DNA of 64,000 nt from Pseudomonas cyclaminis (GTDB lineage: Bacteria; Pseudomonadota; Gammaproteobacteria; Pseudomonadales; Pseudomonadaceae), in contig NZ_JADDUM010000025.1 of NCBI RefSeq assembly GCF_015163715.1, forward strand, positions 33,281 through 97,280, in the 5' to 3' direction. Shown in pieces: positions 56,607-64,000 of the stretch. Every line of letters starts with the position of its first letter. Position 1 is the stretch's first letter. Made by a program: the position numbers and the translations under genes. A model generated the notes under the pieces. The model saw only the letters and a list, made by a program, of their open reading frames with translations, did no database searches and was not told the DNA's origin.

Positions 56607-56888
56607 ATGGCCAAAGCCACCGCCCGTCACATCCTCGTTTCCACTGAAGACAAGTGCAACGAACTCAAGGCCCAAATTGAAGGCGGCGCCGATTTCGCAG
56701 AAATCGCCAAAGCCAACTCCAGCTGCCCATCCAGCCGTCAAGGCGGCGACCTGGGTTCGTTCGGTCCAGGCCAAATGGTTAAAGAATTCGACACCGTGGT
56801 ATTCAGCGCCCCGGTCAACACCGTGCAAGGCCCGGTGAAAACCCAGTTCGGTTATCACCTGCTGGAAGTCACCAGCCGCCAGGACTGA
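56607..56888 (+). CDS. ppiC: Peptidyl-prolyl cis-trans isomerase C (parvulin)
   Basis: 93 aa single parvulin domain: ARHILVSTEDKCNELKAQIEGGADFAEIAKANSSCPSSRQGGDLGSFGPGQMVKEFD, then TQFGYHLLEVTSRQD, almost the same size and sequence as E. coli PpiC. Cytoplasmic, no signal peptide. AAGGAG precedes the ATG. It ends at its own terminator. Confidence 0.95.
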   Translation: MAKATARHILVSTEDKCNELKAQIEGGADFAEIAKANSSCPSSRQGGDLGSFGPGQMVKEFDTVVFSAPVNTVQGPVKTQFGYHLLEVTSRQD

Positions 56889-56912
56889 TCCAGTCCGCGC
56901 TGATGCGATAAA

Positions 56913-56940
56913 CAACGGCCCGCCTTTTGGTGGGCCGTTG
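56913..56940 (+). terminator. Hairpin terminator after ppiC
   Basis: CAACGGCCCGCC-TTTT-GGTGGGCCGTTG forms a 12-bp stem with one G-T pair and a TTTT loop, 24 bases after the ppiC stop. The 3' T-tract is weak. Confidence 0.65.
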
Positions 56941-56953
56941 TGCATGTGATGAC

Positions 56954-56969
56954 TGGCGACGCTGATGCC
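56954..56969 (+). promoter_or_regulatory. Candidate sigma-54 promoter of the yej operon
   Basis: TGGCGACGCTGATGCC has TGG at 56954-56956 and TGC at 56966-56968, with the invariant GG and GC ten bases apart. A start near 56980 would leave a leader of about 40 bases before yejA. The operon itself encodes a sigma-54 activator. The -24 half is TGGCGA, not TGGCAC. Confidence 0.4.
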
Positions 56970-57018
56970 GTTAGCGTACAAATCCCTATTCCTGTTCTTC
57001 CGGCGCTCAAGACTGATA

Positions 57019-58878
57019 ATGCGATTGGCCTTTTCGACTCTATTTCGCTCCACCCTCGCCCTGCTGCTGGCCAGCACCGCCGTGATCGCGGCGCCGCAAC
57101 CGTCGCTGACGGTGTACGGCGAACCGGCCAAGTACCCTGCCGGCTTTACCCATTTCGACTACGCCAACCCCAACGCGCCCAAGGGCGGCAGCCTGCGGCG
57201 CTCGGCCATTGAAATCGGGCGCTTCGACCACGTGTTGCCATACATCGACAAAGGCATCGGCGTGTCACAGGTTGATGGCTGGCTTTACGCGCCCCTCGCC
57301 CTGCGTTCACTGGACGAGCCCTATACGGTCTACGGGCTGGTCGCAGAAAAGATGGAACGCGCCGAAGACGGCCTGTCCCTGCGCTTCTACCTCAATCCCA
57401 AGGCGCGCTTTGCCGATGGCAAACCCATCACCGCCGAAGACGTACGCTATAGCTTCGATTTGTTGATGACCCAGGGCAGCCTGCGCTTTCGCACGCTGTT
57501 CGCCGACGTCAAACACGTCGAAGTGGAAGGCGAGCGCCAGGTACGCTTCGACTTTTCCAGCAATGAAAACCGCACCTTGCCCCTGGATATCGCCACCCTG
57601 CCGGTGTTTCCCGAGCACTGGTGGAAGACTCGCGACTTTGCCAACGGCGGTGGCTACGAAGCCCCGTTGGGCAGCGGCCCGTACAAGGTCAGCAAAATCG
57701 ACTCCGGCAATACCATCACCTTTACCCGCGACCCGAACTGGTGGGGCAAGGATTTGCCCGTCAGCCGTGGCCTGTACAACTTCGATCACTTGAGCCTGGA
57801 GTACTTCGGCGACACCGAAGTGGCCCGCCAAGTGCTGCGTGGCGGCGCGTACGACTTCAATCGCGAGTTTTCCGCGACCGGCTACTCCATCGGCTACAAC
57901 GGTCCCGCGCTGGATGACGGCCGTCTGCAACGCGCCCACCTGGCCAAGGACATGCCGCAACCGGCCCAAGGCTATGTGTTCAACGTGCAGAAGCCGATCT
58001 TCAAGGACCGCCGTGTGCGCCAGGCCCTGGCGATGCTGTGGGATTTCGAATGGGCCAACCGCCAGATGATGCGCTCTTTATATATTCGTCAGCAGAGCTT
58101 CTTCTCCAACAGCCCCTTGGCGGCGACTCAACTGCCCACCCCGGAAGAACTGGCGATTCTCGAACCGCTGCGCGGGCAGATCCCCGATGAGGTGTTTACC
58201 CAGGTGTTCAAGGCTCCGGTCACCGACGGCAGCGGCATGATCCGCGACAAGCAGCTGCAAGCCCTGGCCCTGCTGGAAGAAGCCGGCTGGAAACCCGACG
58301 GTGACAAGCTGGTAAACGCCGAAGGCGAACCGCTGGAGTTCACCTTCCTCAATGCCCAAGCCGGTCTGGAGCGTCTGTTGCTGCCGTATAAGCGCAACCT
58401 GGCGCAGATTGGCATCACCCTGAATATCCGTCGCATCGACTCATCGCAGTACGTGAACCGGCTGATGTCGCGCGATTACGACATGATCGTCACCGGGTTC
58501 CCCGTCACTACCTCCCCGGGCATGGAGCTGTACAACTACTTTGGTTCCAGCGCCGCTTTCGACTCCGGCGCGAACAACTACATGGTGCTCAAGGACCCTG
58601 CAGTCGACGCCTTGATCAAGGGCCTGGTCAAAGCCGACACCCAGGCGCAGATGCTCACCTACGCCCATGCCCTGGACCGCGTGCTGCAATGGAATTACCT
58701 GTGGATCCCCAATTACTACCCGCCCGGCACGTCCGCTGCGTGGTGGAACCGTTTCGGGCGCCCGGCCATCGAGGCCAGGAACGACGAAGCCCTGGAAACC
58801 TGGTGGGAAATCAGCCCCACGCCACTGACCAATGAACAGATGAACGCCGAACTGAAAAAACGCGGAGGAGCGCGCTGA
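57019..58878 (+). CDS. yejA: YejA-like periplasmic solute-binding protein (peptide/microcin C)
   Basis: 619 aa, SBP family 5. Signal peptide [24 protein letters not shown], then [33 protein letters not shown], close to YejA, and the family cores [20 protein letters not shown] and [23 protein letters not shown]. It should deliver oligopeptides, and possibly peptide-nucleotide antibiotics such as microcin C, to the YejBE channel. The start is uncertain (57019 chosen by signal-peptide fit; the frame opens at 56965), and no clear SD is seen. Its stop overlaps yejB (TGATG). Confidence 0.9.
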   Translation: MRLAFSTLFRSTLALLLASTAVIAAPQPSLTVYGEPAKYPAGFTHFDYANPNAPKGGSLRRSAIEIGRFDHVLPYIDKGIGVSQVDGWLYAPLALRSLDEPYTVYGLVAEKMERAEDGLSLRFYLNPKARFADGKPITAEDVRYSFDLLMTQGSLRFRTLFADVKHVEVEGERQVRFDFSSNENRTLPLDIATLPVFPEHWWKTRDFANGGGYEAPLGSGPYKVSKIDSGNTITFTRDPNWWGKDLPVSRGLYNFDHLSLEYFGDTEVARQVLRGGAYDFNREFSATGYSIGYNGPALDDGRLQRAHLAKDMPQPAQGYVFNVQKPIFKDRRVRQALAMLWDFEWANRQMMRSLYIRQQSFFSNSPLAATQLPTPEELAILEPLRGQIPDEVFTQVFKAPVTDGSGMIRDKQLQALALLEEAGWKPDGDKLVNAEGEPLEFTFLNAQAGLERLLLPYKRNLAQIGITLNIRRIDSSQYVNRLMSRDYDMIVTGFPVTTSPGMELYNYFGSSAAFDSGANNYMVLKDPAVDALIKGLVKADTQAQMLTYAHALDRVLQWNYLWIPNYYPPGTSAAWWNRFGRPAIEARNDEALETWWEISPTPLTNEQMNAELKKRGGAR

Positions 58879-59939
58879 TGTTTGCCTATATCGTGCGGCG
58901 CCTGCTGTTGATCATCCCGACGCTGGTGATCATCCTGCTGGTGAATTTCGTGATCGTGCAGGCCGCGCCCGGCGGCCCGGTGGAACAGGCCATCGCCCAT
59001 TTGCAGGGGATTGGCGGCGGTGGCGTCGGCGGCTCATCCGGCGAAGGCATCAGCAGCGGCTCGCGGTCCAGCCGGGGCCTTGACCCGAAGCTGATCGAGG
59101 ACATCAAAAAACAGTACGGCTTCGACAAGTCCGCACCGGAACGCCTGTGGCTGATGCTCAAGAGCTATGCCCAGCTGGACTTCGGCAATAGCTTCTTTCG
59201 CGGCTCGACGGTGATCGACCTGATTCTGGAAAAGATGCCGGTGACGATCTCGCTGGGCCTCTGGGCCACGCTGATCACCTACCTGGTATCGATCCCCCTG
59301 GGGATTCGCAAGGCGGTGCGCCATGGCAGCAGTTTTGATGTGTGGAGCAGCACCGCCATCGTGATCGGCTATGCCATGCCGGCGTTTCTGTTTGCGATGT
59401 TCCTGATCGTGGTGTTCGCTGGCGGCACCTCACTGAACTGGTTCCCGGTGCGCGGCCTGGTCTCGGAAAACTTCGAAGAACTGAGCACTGTGGGCAAGAT
59501 TGCCGATTACTTCTGGCACCTGGTGTTGCCGGTGACGTCGTTGGTGATCGGCGGCTTTGCCACCCTGACCATTCTCACCAAAAATTCGTTCCTTAATGAA
59601 ATCACCCGCCAATACGTGGTGACTGCACGGGCCAAAGGCTTGAGCGAGCGACGCGTGCTGTACGGCCATGTGTTCCGCAATGCCATGTTGCTGGTGATCT
59701 CGGGGATTCCCCAGGCGTTTATCAGCGTGTTTTTCGCCGGTTCGTTGCTGATCGAGGTGATTTTCTCCCTGGATGGGCTCGGTCGCATGAGCTACGAAGC
59801 GGCCGTTTCAAGGGATTACCCGGTGGTGTTCGGCTCGCTGTTTATCTTCACCCTGTTCGGCCTGCTGATAAAACTCATCGGTGACCTCTGCTACACCCTG
59901 GTGGACCCGCGTATCGACTTCGCCGCGAGGAACGCCTGA
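58878..59939 (+). CDS. yejB: YejB-like ABC permease
   Basis: 353 aa inner-membrane permease. N-terminal helix [34 protein letters not shown], a glycine/serine-rich loop at residues 36-65 as in YejB, and the EAA-type loop [29 protein letters not shown] that contacts the ATPase. It shares TGATG with both neighbours. Confidence 0.94.
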   Translation: MFAYIVRRLLLIIPTLVIILLVNFVIVQAAPGGPVEQAIAHLQGIGGGGVGGSSGEGISSGSRSSRGLDPKLIEDIKKQYGFDKSAPERLWLMLKSYAQLDFGNSFFRGSTVIDLILEKMPVTISLGLWATLITYLVSIPLGIRKAVRHGSSFDVWSSTAIVIGYAMPAFLFAMFLIVVFAGGTSLNWFPVRGLVSENFEELSTVGKIADYFWHLVLPVTSLVIGGFATLTILTKNSFLNEITRQYVVTARAKGLSERRVLYGHVFRNAMLLVISGIPQAFISVFFAGSLLIEVIFSLDGLGRMSYEAAVSRDYPVVFGSLFIFTLFGLLIKLIGDLCYTLVDPRIDFAARNA

Positions 59940-60961
59940 TGCTCAATCTGCCGCCTGTCGCTCGCCGACGCTTCGAGCGTTTCAAGAAAAACCGCCGTGG
60001 CTGGTGGTCGCTGTGGCTGTTTATCGGCCTGTTTATCCTGACCCTCGGCGGTGAGCTGATCGCCAACGACAAGCCCCTGGCGCTCAGCTACAAGAACGAG
60101 CTGTATTTCCCGGTGTTCAAGCGCTACACCGAACAGCAGTTCGGCGGCCAGTTGCCGTTCCAGGCCGACTACCGCAGTGACTACGTGCAAAAGCTGATCA
60201 AGCAGGACGGCGGCTGGATGCTGTTCCCGCCGATTCCGTTCGGCGATGACACACCCAACTACGAACTGACCCGCCCTGCCCCAAGCCCACCGTCGGCGGT
60301 GAACTGGCTGGGCACCGACGACCAGTCCCGCGATGTACTGGCGCGGGTGATCTTCGGTGCGCGGGTGTCGATCCTGTTCGCCCTGGCGCTCACGGCCATC
60401 AGCGCGGCCATCGGCATTGCCGCCGGGGCCTTGCAGGGTTACTACGGCGGCTGGGTGGATTTGATCGGCCAGCGCGTGCTTGAGGTGTGGTCCGGTTTGC
60501 CGGTGCTGTACCTGCTGATCATCCTGTCGGGCTTTGTCGAACCGAATTTCTGGTGGCTGCTGGGGATCATGGCGTTGTTTTCCTGGCTGGCCCTGGTGGA
60601 TGTGGTGCGCGCCGAGTTCCTGCGCGGGCGCAACCTGGAGTACGTCAAGGCCGCACGGGCGCTGGGCCTGGGCGATGGCAAGATCATCCGCCGGCATATC
60701 CTGCCCAACGCGATGACGGCCACCTTGAGCTACCTGCCGTTTATTTTGACCGGGGCAATTTCCACCTTGAGCGCCCTGGACTTCCTCGGCTTCGGCATGC
60801 CGGCGGGCAGCGCGTCGCTGGGCGAACTGATCGCCCAGGGCAAGCAGAACCTGCAGGCACCGTGGCTGGGCCTGACGGCGTTTTTCACCTTGGCGCTGAT
60901 CCTGTCGCTGCTGGTCTTTATCGGCGAGGCGTTGCGTGACGCCTTCGACCCACGTTCATGA
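59939..60961 (+). CDS. yejE: YejE-like ABC permease
   Basis: 340 aa inner-membrane permease pairing with YejB. Opens with ARRRFERFKKNRRGWWSLWLFIGLFILTLGGELIANDKPL, then a periplasmic insertion (PVFKRYTEQQFGGQLPFQADYRSDYV) and EAA loop RAEFLRGRNLEYVKAARALGLGDGKIIRRHILPNAM. Its stop overlaps the yejF start (ATGA). Confidence 0.94.
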   Translation: MLNLPPVARRRFERFKKNRRGWWSLWLFIGLFILTLGGELIANDKPLALSYKNELYFPVFKRYTEQQFGGQLPFQADYRSDYVQKLIKQDGGWMLFPPIPFGDDTPNYELTRPAPSPPSAVNWLGTDDQSRDVLARVIFGARVSILFALALTAISAAIGIAAGALQGYYGGWVDLIGQRVLEVWSGLPVLYLLIILSGFVEPNFWWLLGIMALFSWLALVDVVRAEFLRGRNLEYVKAARALGLGDGKIIRRHILPNAMTATLSYLPFILTGAISTLSALDFLGFGMPAGSASLGELIAQGKQNLQAPWLGLTAFFTLALILSLLVFIGEALRDAFDPRS

Positions 60962-62546
60962 GTGAGTCCCTAATGAACCTGATCGAAATCCGCGACCTCA
61001 GCGTCGCCTTCAGCGGCCAGACGGTCGTCAGCAAGCTCTGCCTGGACGTGCGCCCCGGCGAATGCCTGGCGCTGGTGGGTGAGTCGGGCTCGGGCAAGTC
61101 GGTGACGGCCCATTCGATCCTGCAGCTGCTCCCAGAGGCCGGCACCGAAACCACGGGCTCCATTCAGTATCGCGGCCAGGAACTGATCGGCGCATCGGCG
61201 GCAACCTTGCAGAAGCTGCGCGGCAACCGCATCGCGATGATCTTCCAGGAGCCGATGACCTCCCTCAACCCGCTCCACAGCATCGAAAAGCAGATCGGCG
61301 AAACCCTGCTGCTGCACAAGGGCCTGGGCGGCAAGGCGGCGCAGGCGCGTATCCTCGAACTGCTCGAACTGGTGGGCATCCAGAAACCCCTGGAGCGCCT
61401 CAAGGCGTATCCGCACCAACTGTCCGGCGGCCAGCGTCAACGGGTGATGATCGCCATGGCCCTGGCGTGTGAGCCGGAGCTGCTGATTGCCGACGAACCC
61501 ACCACCGCCCTGGACGTGACCGTACAACGCAAGATCCTGCTGCTGCTCAAGTCGTTGCAACAGCGCCTGGGCATGTCGCTGCTGCTGATCAGCCACGACC
61601 TCAACCTGGTGCGCAGCATTGCCCAGCGCGTATGTGTGATGCGCGCTGGGGAGATTGTCGAGCAGGCAGACTGCGAGACCTTGTTCACCACACCGAAACA
61701 TCCCTACAGCCGCCTGTTGCTGGACGCCGAGCCGTCCGGCGATGTGCTGTGCAGCGATCCACGCGAGACGGTGCTGGAAGTCGACGACCTGAGCGTACAG
61801 TTTCCCCTCGGCGGTGGGCTGTTTCGGCGCAAAACCTACCTGCGCGCCGTGGACGGCATCAGCCTCAGCGTGCAGCGCGGCAAGACCCTGGGGATCGTCG
61901 GCGAGTCGGGCTCGGGCAAGTCCACCCTGGGCCAGGCGATCCTGCGCCTGCTGGATTCCAGCGGCAGCATCCGCTTCCAGGGTGAAGCCCTCGACCCGCT
62001 GAACCACCAGCAAATGCGCCCATGGCGCAAACAGATGCAGGTGGTGTTCCAGGATCCGTACGCAGCCTCAGCCCGCGCATGTCGGTGCAGCAGATCATCA
62101 GCGAAGGCCTGGAAGTCCATGCGCCGTGCAGCCTCGCCGACCGCGACGCGCAGGTGATCCAGGTGCTCAAGGACGTGGGCCTCGACCCCGCCAGCCGCCA
62201 TCGTTACCCCCATGAGTTTTCCGGTGGCCAGCGCCAACGCATCGCCATCGCCCGCGCCCTGGTGCTCAAGCCGGCCCTGATGCTGCTGGACGAACCCACC
62301 TCGGCGCTGGACCGCACGGTGCAGAAGCAAGTGGTGGCGCTGCTGCGCGAACTGCAGGACAAATACGGCCTGACCTACCTGTTTATCAGCCACGACCTGG
62401 CCGTGGTGCGCGCCATGGCCCACGACATGATCGTGATCAAGGACGGCAAGGTGGTGGAGCATGGTGCCAGCCATGATGTGTTCGAGTCGCCGCAACATCC
62501 GTACACCAAGGAGTTACTGGCGGCGGCGTGCGGACTGTCGACATGA
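60958..62546 (+). pseudogene. yejF: YejF-like double ATP-binding protein, frameshifted
   Basis: Two ABC ATPase domains in tandem. The first has [45 protein letters not shown]; the second has [47 protein letters not shown]. The frame breaks at 62061 inside VVFQDPY: TACGCAGC should read TACGGCAGC, giving [19 protein letters not shown]. With one G restored the protein is 529 aa, the same length as E. coli YejF, so a sequencing run-length error (GG read as G) is likely. The stop overlaps the regulator start (ATGA). Confidence 0.88.
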
Positions 62547-63934
62547 GCACCAGCCTCAAGGACTACCAACAGGTTCGCGGCCTGGCGATCCAGTCGCTGT
62601 TCGAGATCATCGAGCAGTCCAGCGAAGGCACGGTGATTGTCGACCGCGACGCCAACATCGTGTGGATGAACGAGCGCTACGCCAAGCGCTTCGGCCTCAA
62701 GCGTGCGGACGAAGCCATCGGCCAGCCTTGCGAACAGGTGATTGCCAACAGCCTGCTGCGCCAGGTCGTGCGCAACGACCAGCCGATCCTGCTGGACATC
62801 CAGGACACGCCCAAAGGCCCGTTGGTGGTGATGCGCCTGCCGATCCACAACGACGCCGGCGCGGTGATCGGCGCGATTGGCTTTGCGCTGTTTGATGAGC
62901 TGCGCAACCTCTCGCCGCTGATCGAACGCTACCTGAGCATGCAGCAGGAGTTGGCCTCTACCCGCTCGTTGCTGCGCTCACGCCAGAGCAAGTACAACTT
63001 CGCGCACTTTATCGGCACCAGCGCCGCCAGCCTCGAAGTCAAGCGGCGTGCCCGGCGCAGTGCGAGTGCCGAGTCGCCGGTGTTGCTGCTCGGCGAAACC
63101 GGCACCGGCAAGGAGTTGCTGGCCCAGGCCATCCACGGTGCCTCGCCACGGGCGCACAAGGCGTTTGTGAGCATCAACAGTGCGGCGATTCCCCATGACC
63201 TGCTGGAAGCCGAATTCTTCGGCACCGCGCCGGGTGCCTTTACGGGCGCCGATCGCAAGGGCCGTCCCGGCAAATTCCAGATTGCCCAGGGCGGCACGCT
63301 GTTCCTCGATGAAATCGGCGATATGCCGCTGCCGCTGCAAAGCAAATTGCTGCGGGTGTTGCAGGAAAAGGAATTCGAACCGGTTGGCTCCAATGAAATG
63401 CTGCACAGCGATGTGCGGGTGATTGCCGCCACGTCCATGGACCTGGAAGCGGCGATAAAACGCGGTGAGTTTCGCGCCGATTTGTATTACCGGCTGAATG
63501 TGCTGCCGATCCAGGTGCCGCCCCTGCGTGATCGGCTGGAGGATATTCCGGCGTTGAGCGAGGCGATCCTTGAAGAACTGCGCAGCCAGCACGAACTGGA
63601 CCGCGACGCCTTGGCACTGCTGGCACAACACGCGTGGCCGGGGAATATCCGTGAACTGCGCAATGTGCTGGAACGAGCTGCGTTATTGAGCGATGACCTG
63701 GTGTTGAATGCCGAAGAGATTCGAGCGGCGATTGGCACGTTCAGCCCTGTGGAGCGCGGCGCTGTTGCGACGGTTGAAGGTGAGACGTTCGCGGCGGCGC
63801 GGGAGCGGTTCGATCGGCAGGTGATTGGGGCAGCGCTCAAGGCCTGTGATGGGAATGTGGTGGAGGCAGCCCGGCGGTTGGGGCTCGGCAGGTCGACGCT
63901 GTATAAAAAAATGGTTGCCCTGGGCATCGCCTGA
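62543..63934 (+). CDS. Sigma-54-dependent PAS/AAA+/Fis transcriptional activator
   Basis: 463 aa. N-terminal PAS domain (SLFEIIEQSSEGTVIVDRDANIVWMNERYAKRFGL), AAA+ core with GETGTGKE, sigma-54 loop GAFTGA near residue 230, [32 protein letters not shown], and a Fis-type HTH (GNVVEAARRLGLGRSTLYKKMVALGIA). Its ATG overlaps the yejF stop, so it is the last gene of the yejABEF operon and probably controls peptide uptake, perhaps including its own operon. The signal sensed by the PAS domain is unknown. Confidence 0.92.
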   Translation: MSTSLKDYQQVRGLAIQSLFEIIEQSSEGTVIVDRDANIVWMNERYAKRFGLKRADEAIGQPCEQVIANSLLRQVVRNDQPILLDIQDTPKGPLVVMRLPIHNDAGAVIGAIGFALFDELRNLSPLIERYLSMQQELASTRSLLRSRQSKYNFAHFIGTSAASLEVKRRARRSASAESPVLLLGETGTGKELLAQAIHGASPRAHKAFVSINSAAIPHDLLEAEFFGTAPGAFTGADRKGRPGKFQIAQGGTLFLDEIGDMPLPLQSKLLRVLQEKEFEPVGSNEMLHSDVRVIAATSMDLEAAIKRGEFRADLYYRLNVLPIQVPPLRDRLEDIPALSEAILEELRSQHELDRDALALLAQHAWPGNIRELRNVLERAALLSDDLVLNAEEIRAAIGTFSPVERGAVATVEGETFAAARERFDRQVIGAALKACDGNVVEAARRLGLGRSTLYKKMVALGIA

Positions 63935-63975
63935 TCTCAAAAAGGAGACAACATTCTCCCTATCAAGACAATCAC

Positions 63976-64000
63976 TGTGGAGGGCTTGCCCCGATGGCAG
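63976..64000. repeat. Partial REP element at the window edge
   Basis: TGTGGAGGGCTTGCCCCGAT matches the REP core seen at 14514 and continues off the edge. The stretch 63935-63975 has no gene. Confidence 0.55.

Overview
The window is a gene-dense, GC-rich stretch of a Pseudomonas chromosome, most likely from the P. fluorescens group. The evidence is GTGGGAGGGGGCTTGCCCCC-type REP/REPIN elements, Pseudomonas-typical families (DUF6388, DUF5629, DUF6543, PraA/PraB), an HSI-II-type T6SS, and Pseudomonas-like SD signals. I saw no tRNA, rRNA, CRISPR, insertion sequence or prophage.

Layout. (1) 1-4.8 kb: the 3' part of sbcC, a frameshifted glutathione S-transferase, a 59-aa exported peptide, a periplasmic beta-propeller lactonase and a DUF5629 protein. 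(2) 5-9.6 kb: one giant DUF6543 (dermonecrotic-toxin-like) gene split by a C7 tract. (3) 9.6-14.5 kb: an RND/MMPL exporter with a YCF48-type beta-propeller, and a Gfo/Idh/MocA oxidoreductase behind two GGAA-N6-TTCC-like boxes. (4) 14.6-31.7 kb: a lipid and alkane degradation block. Reading on the minus strand it runs alpha/beta hydrolase, alkB, praA, praB, a FadL-type channel, fadE, a FabG-like reductase, a MaoC hydratase, a thiolase and fadD. A divergent plus-strand set holds a Baeyer-Villiger monooxygenase, an SDR and a ferritin-like metal-dependent protein. Together these can take an alkane through terminal (AlkB) or subterminal (SDR/BVMO/esterase) oxidation, then through acyl-CoA activation and a full beta-oxidation cycle. 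A 20-bp near-identical palindromic box (18/20) lies upstream of both alkB and fadE. (5) 31.7-34.3 kb: a PTS-EIIC/EAL fusion protein and a DUF6388 protein. (6) 34.3-55 kb: a type VI secretion locus with the gene order of P. aeruginosa HSI-II: tssA-B-C-E-F-G-clpV-vasH/sfa-orfX-fha-tssJ-K-L-M-stp1-stk1. hcp is divergent behind a sigma-54-like promoter, and no vgrG is in view. (7) 55-64 kb: an aldo/keto reductase, a DUF1543 protein, ppiC, and a yejABEF peptide/microcin importer operon whose last gene encodes a sigma-54 activator.

A cross-cutting observation is that six genes (GST, DUF6543, RND exporter, MaoC, FadE, YejF) are each broken by a single base, always a homopolymer run that is one base too short or too long. 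In every case restoring one base gives a full-length protein of family-typical length, so uncorrected run-length sequencing errors are more likely than six real pseudogenes. For these six I give the whole restored locus as one entry.
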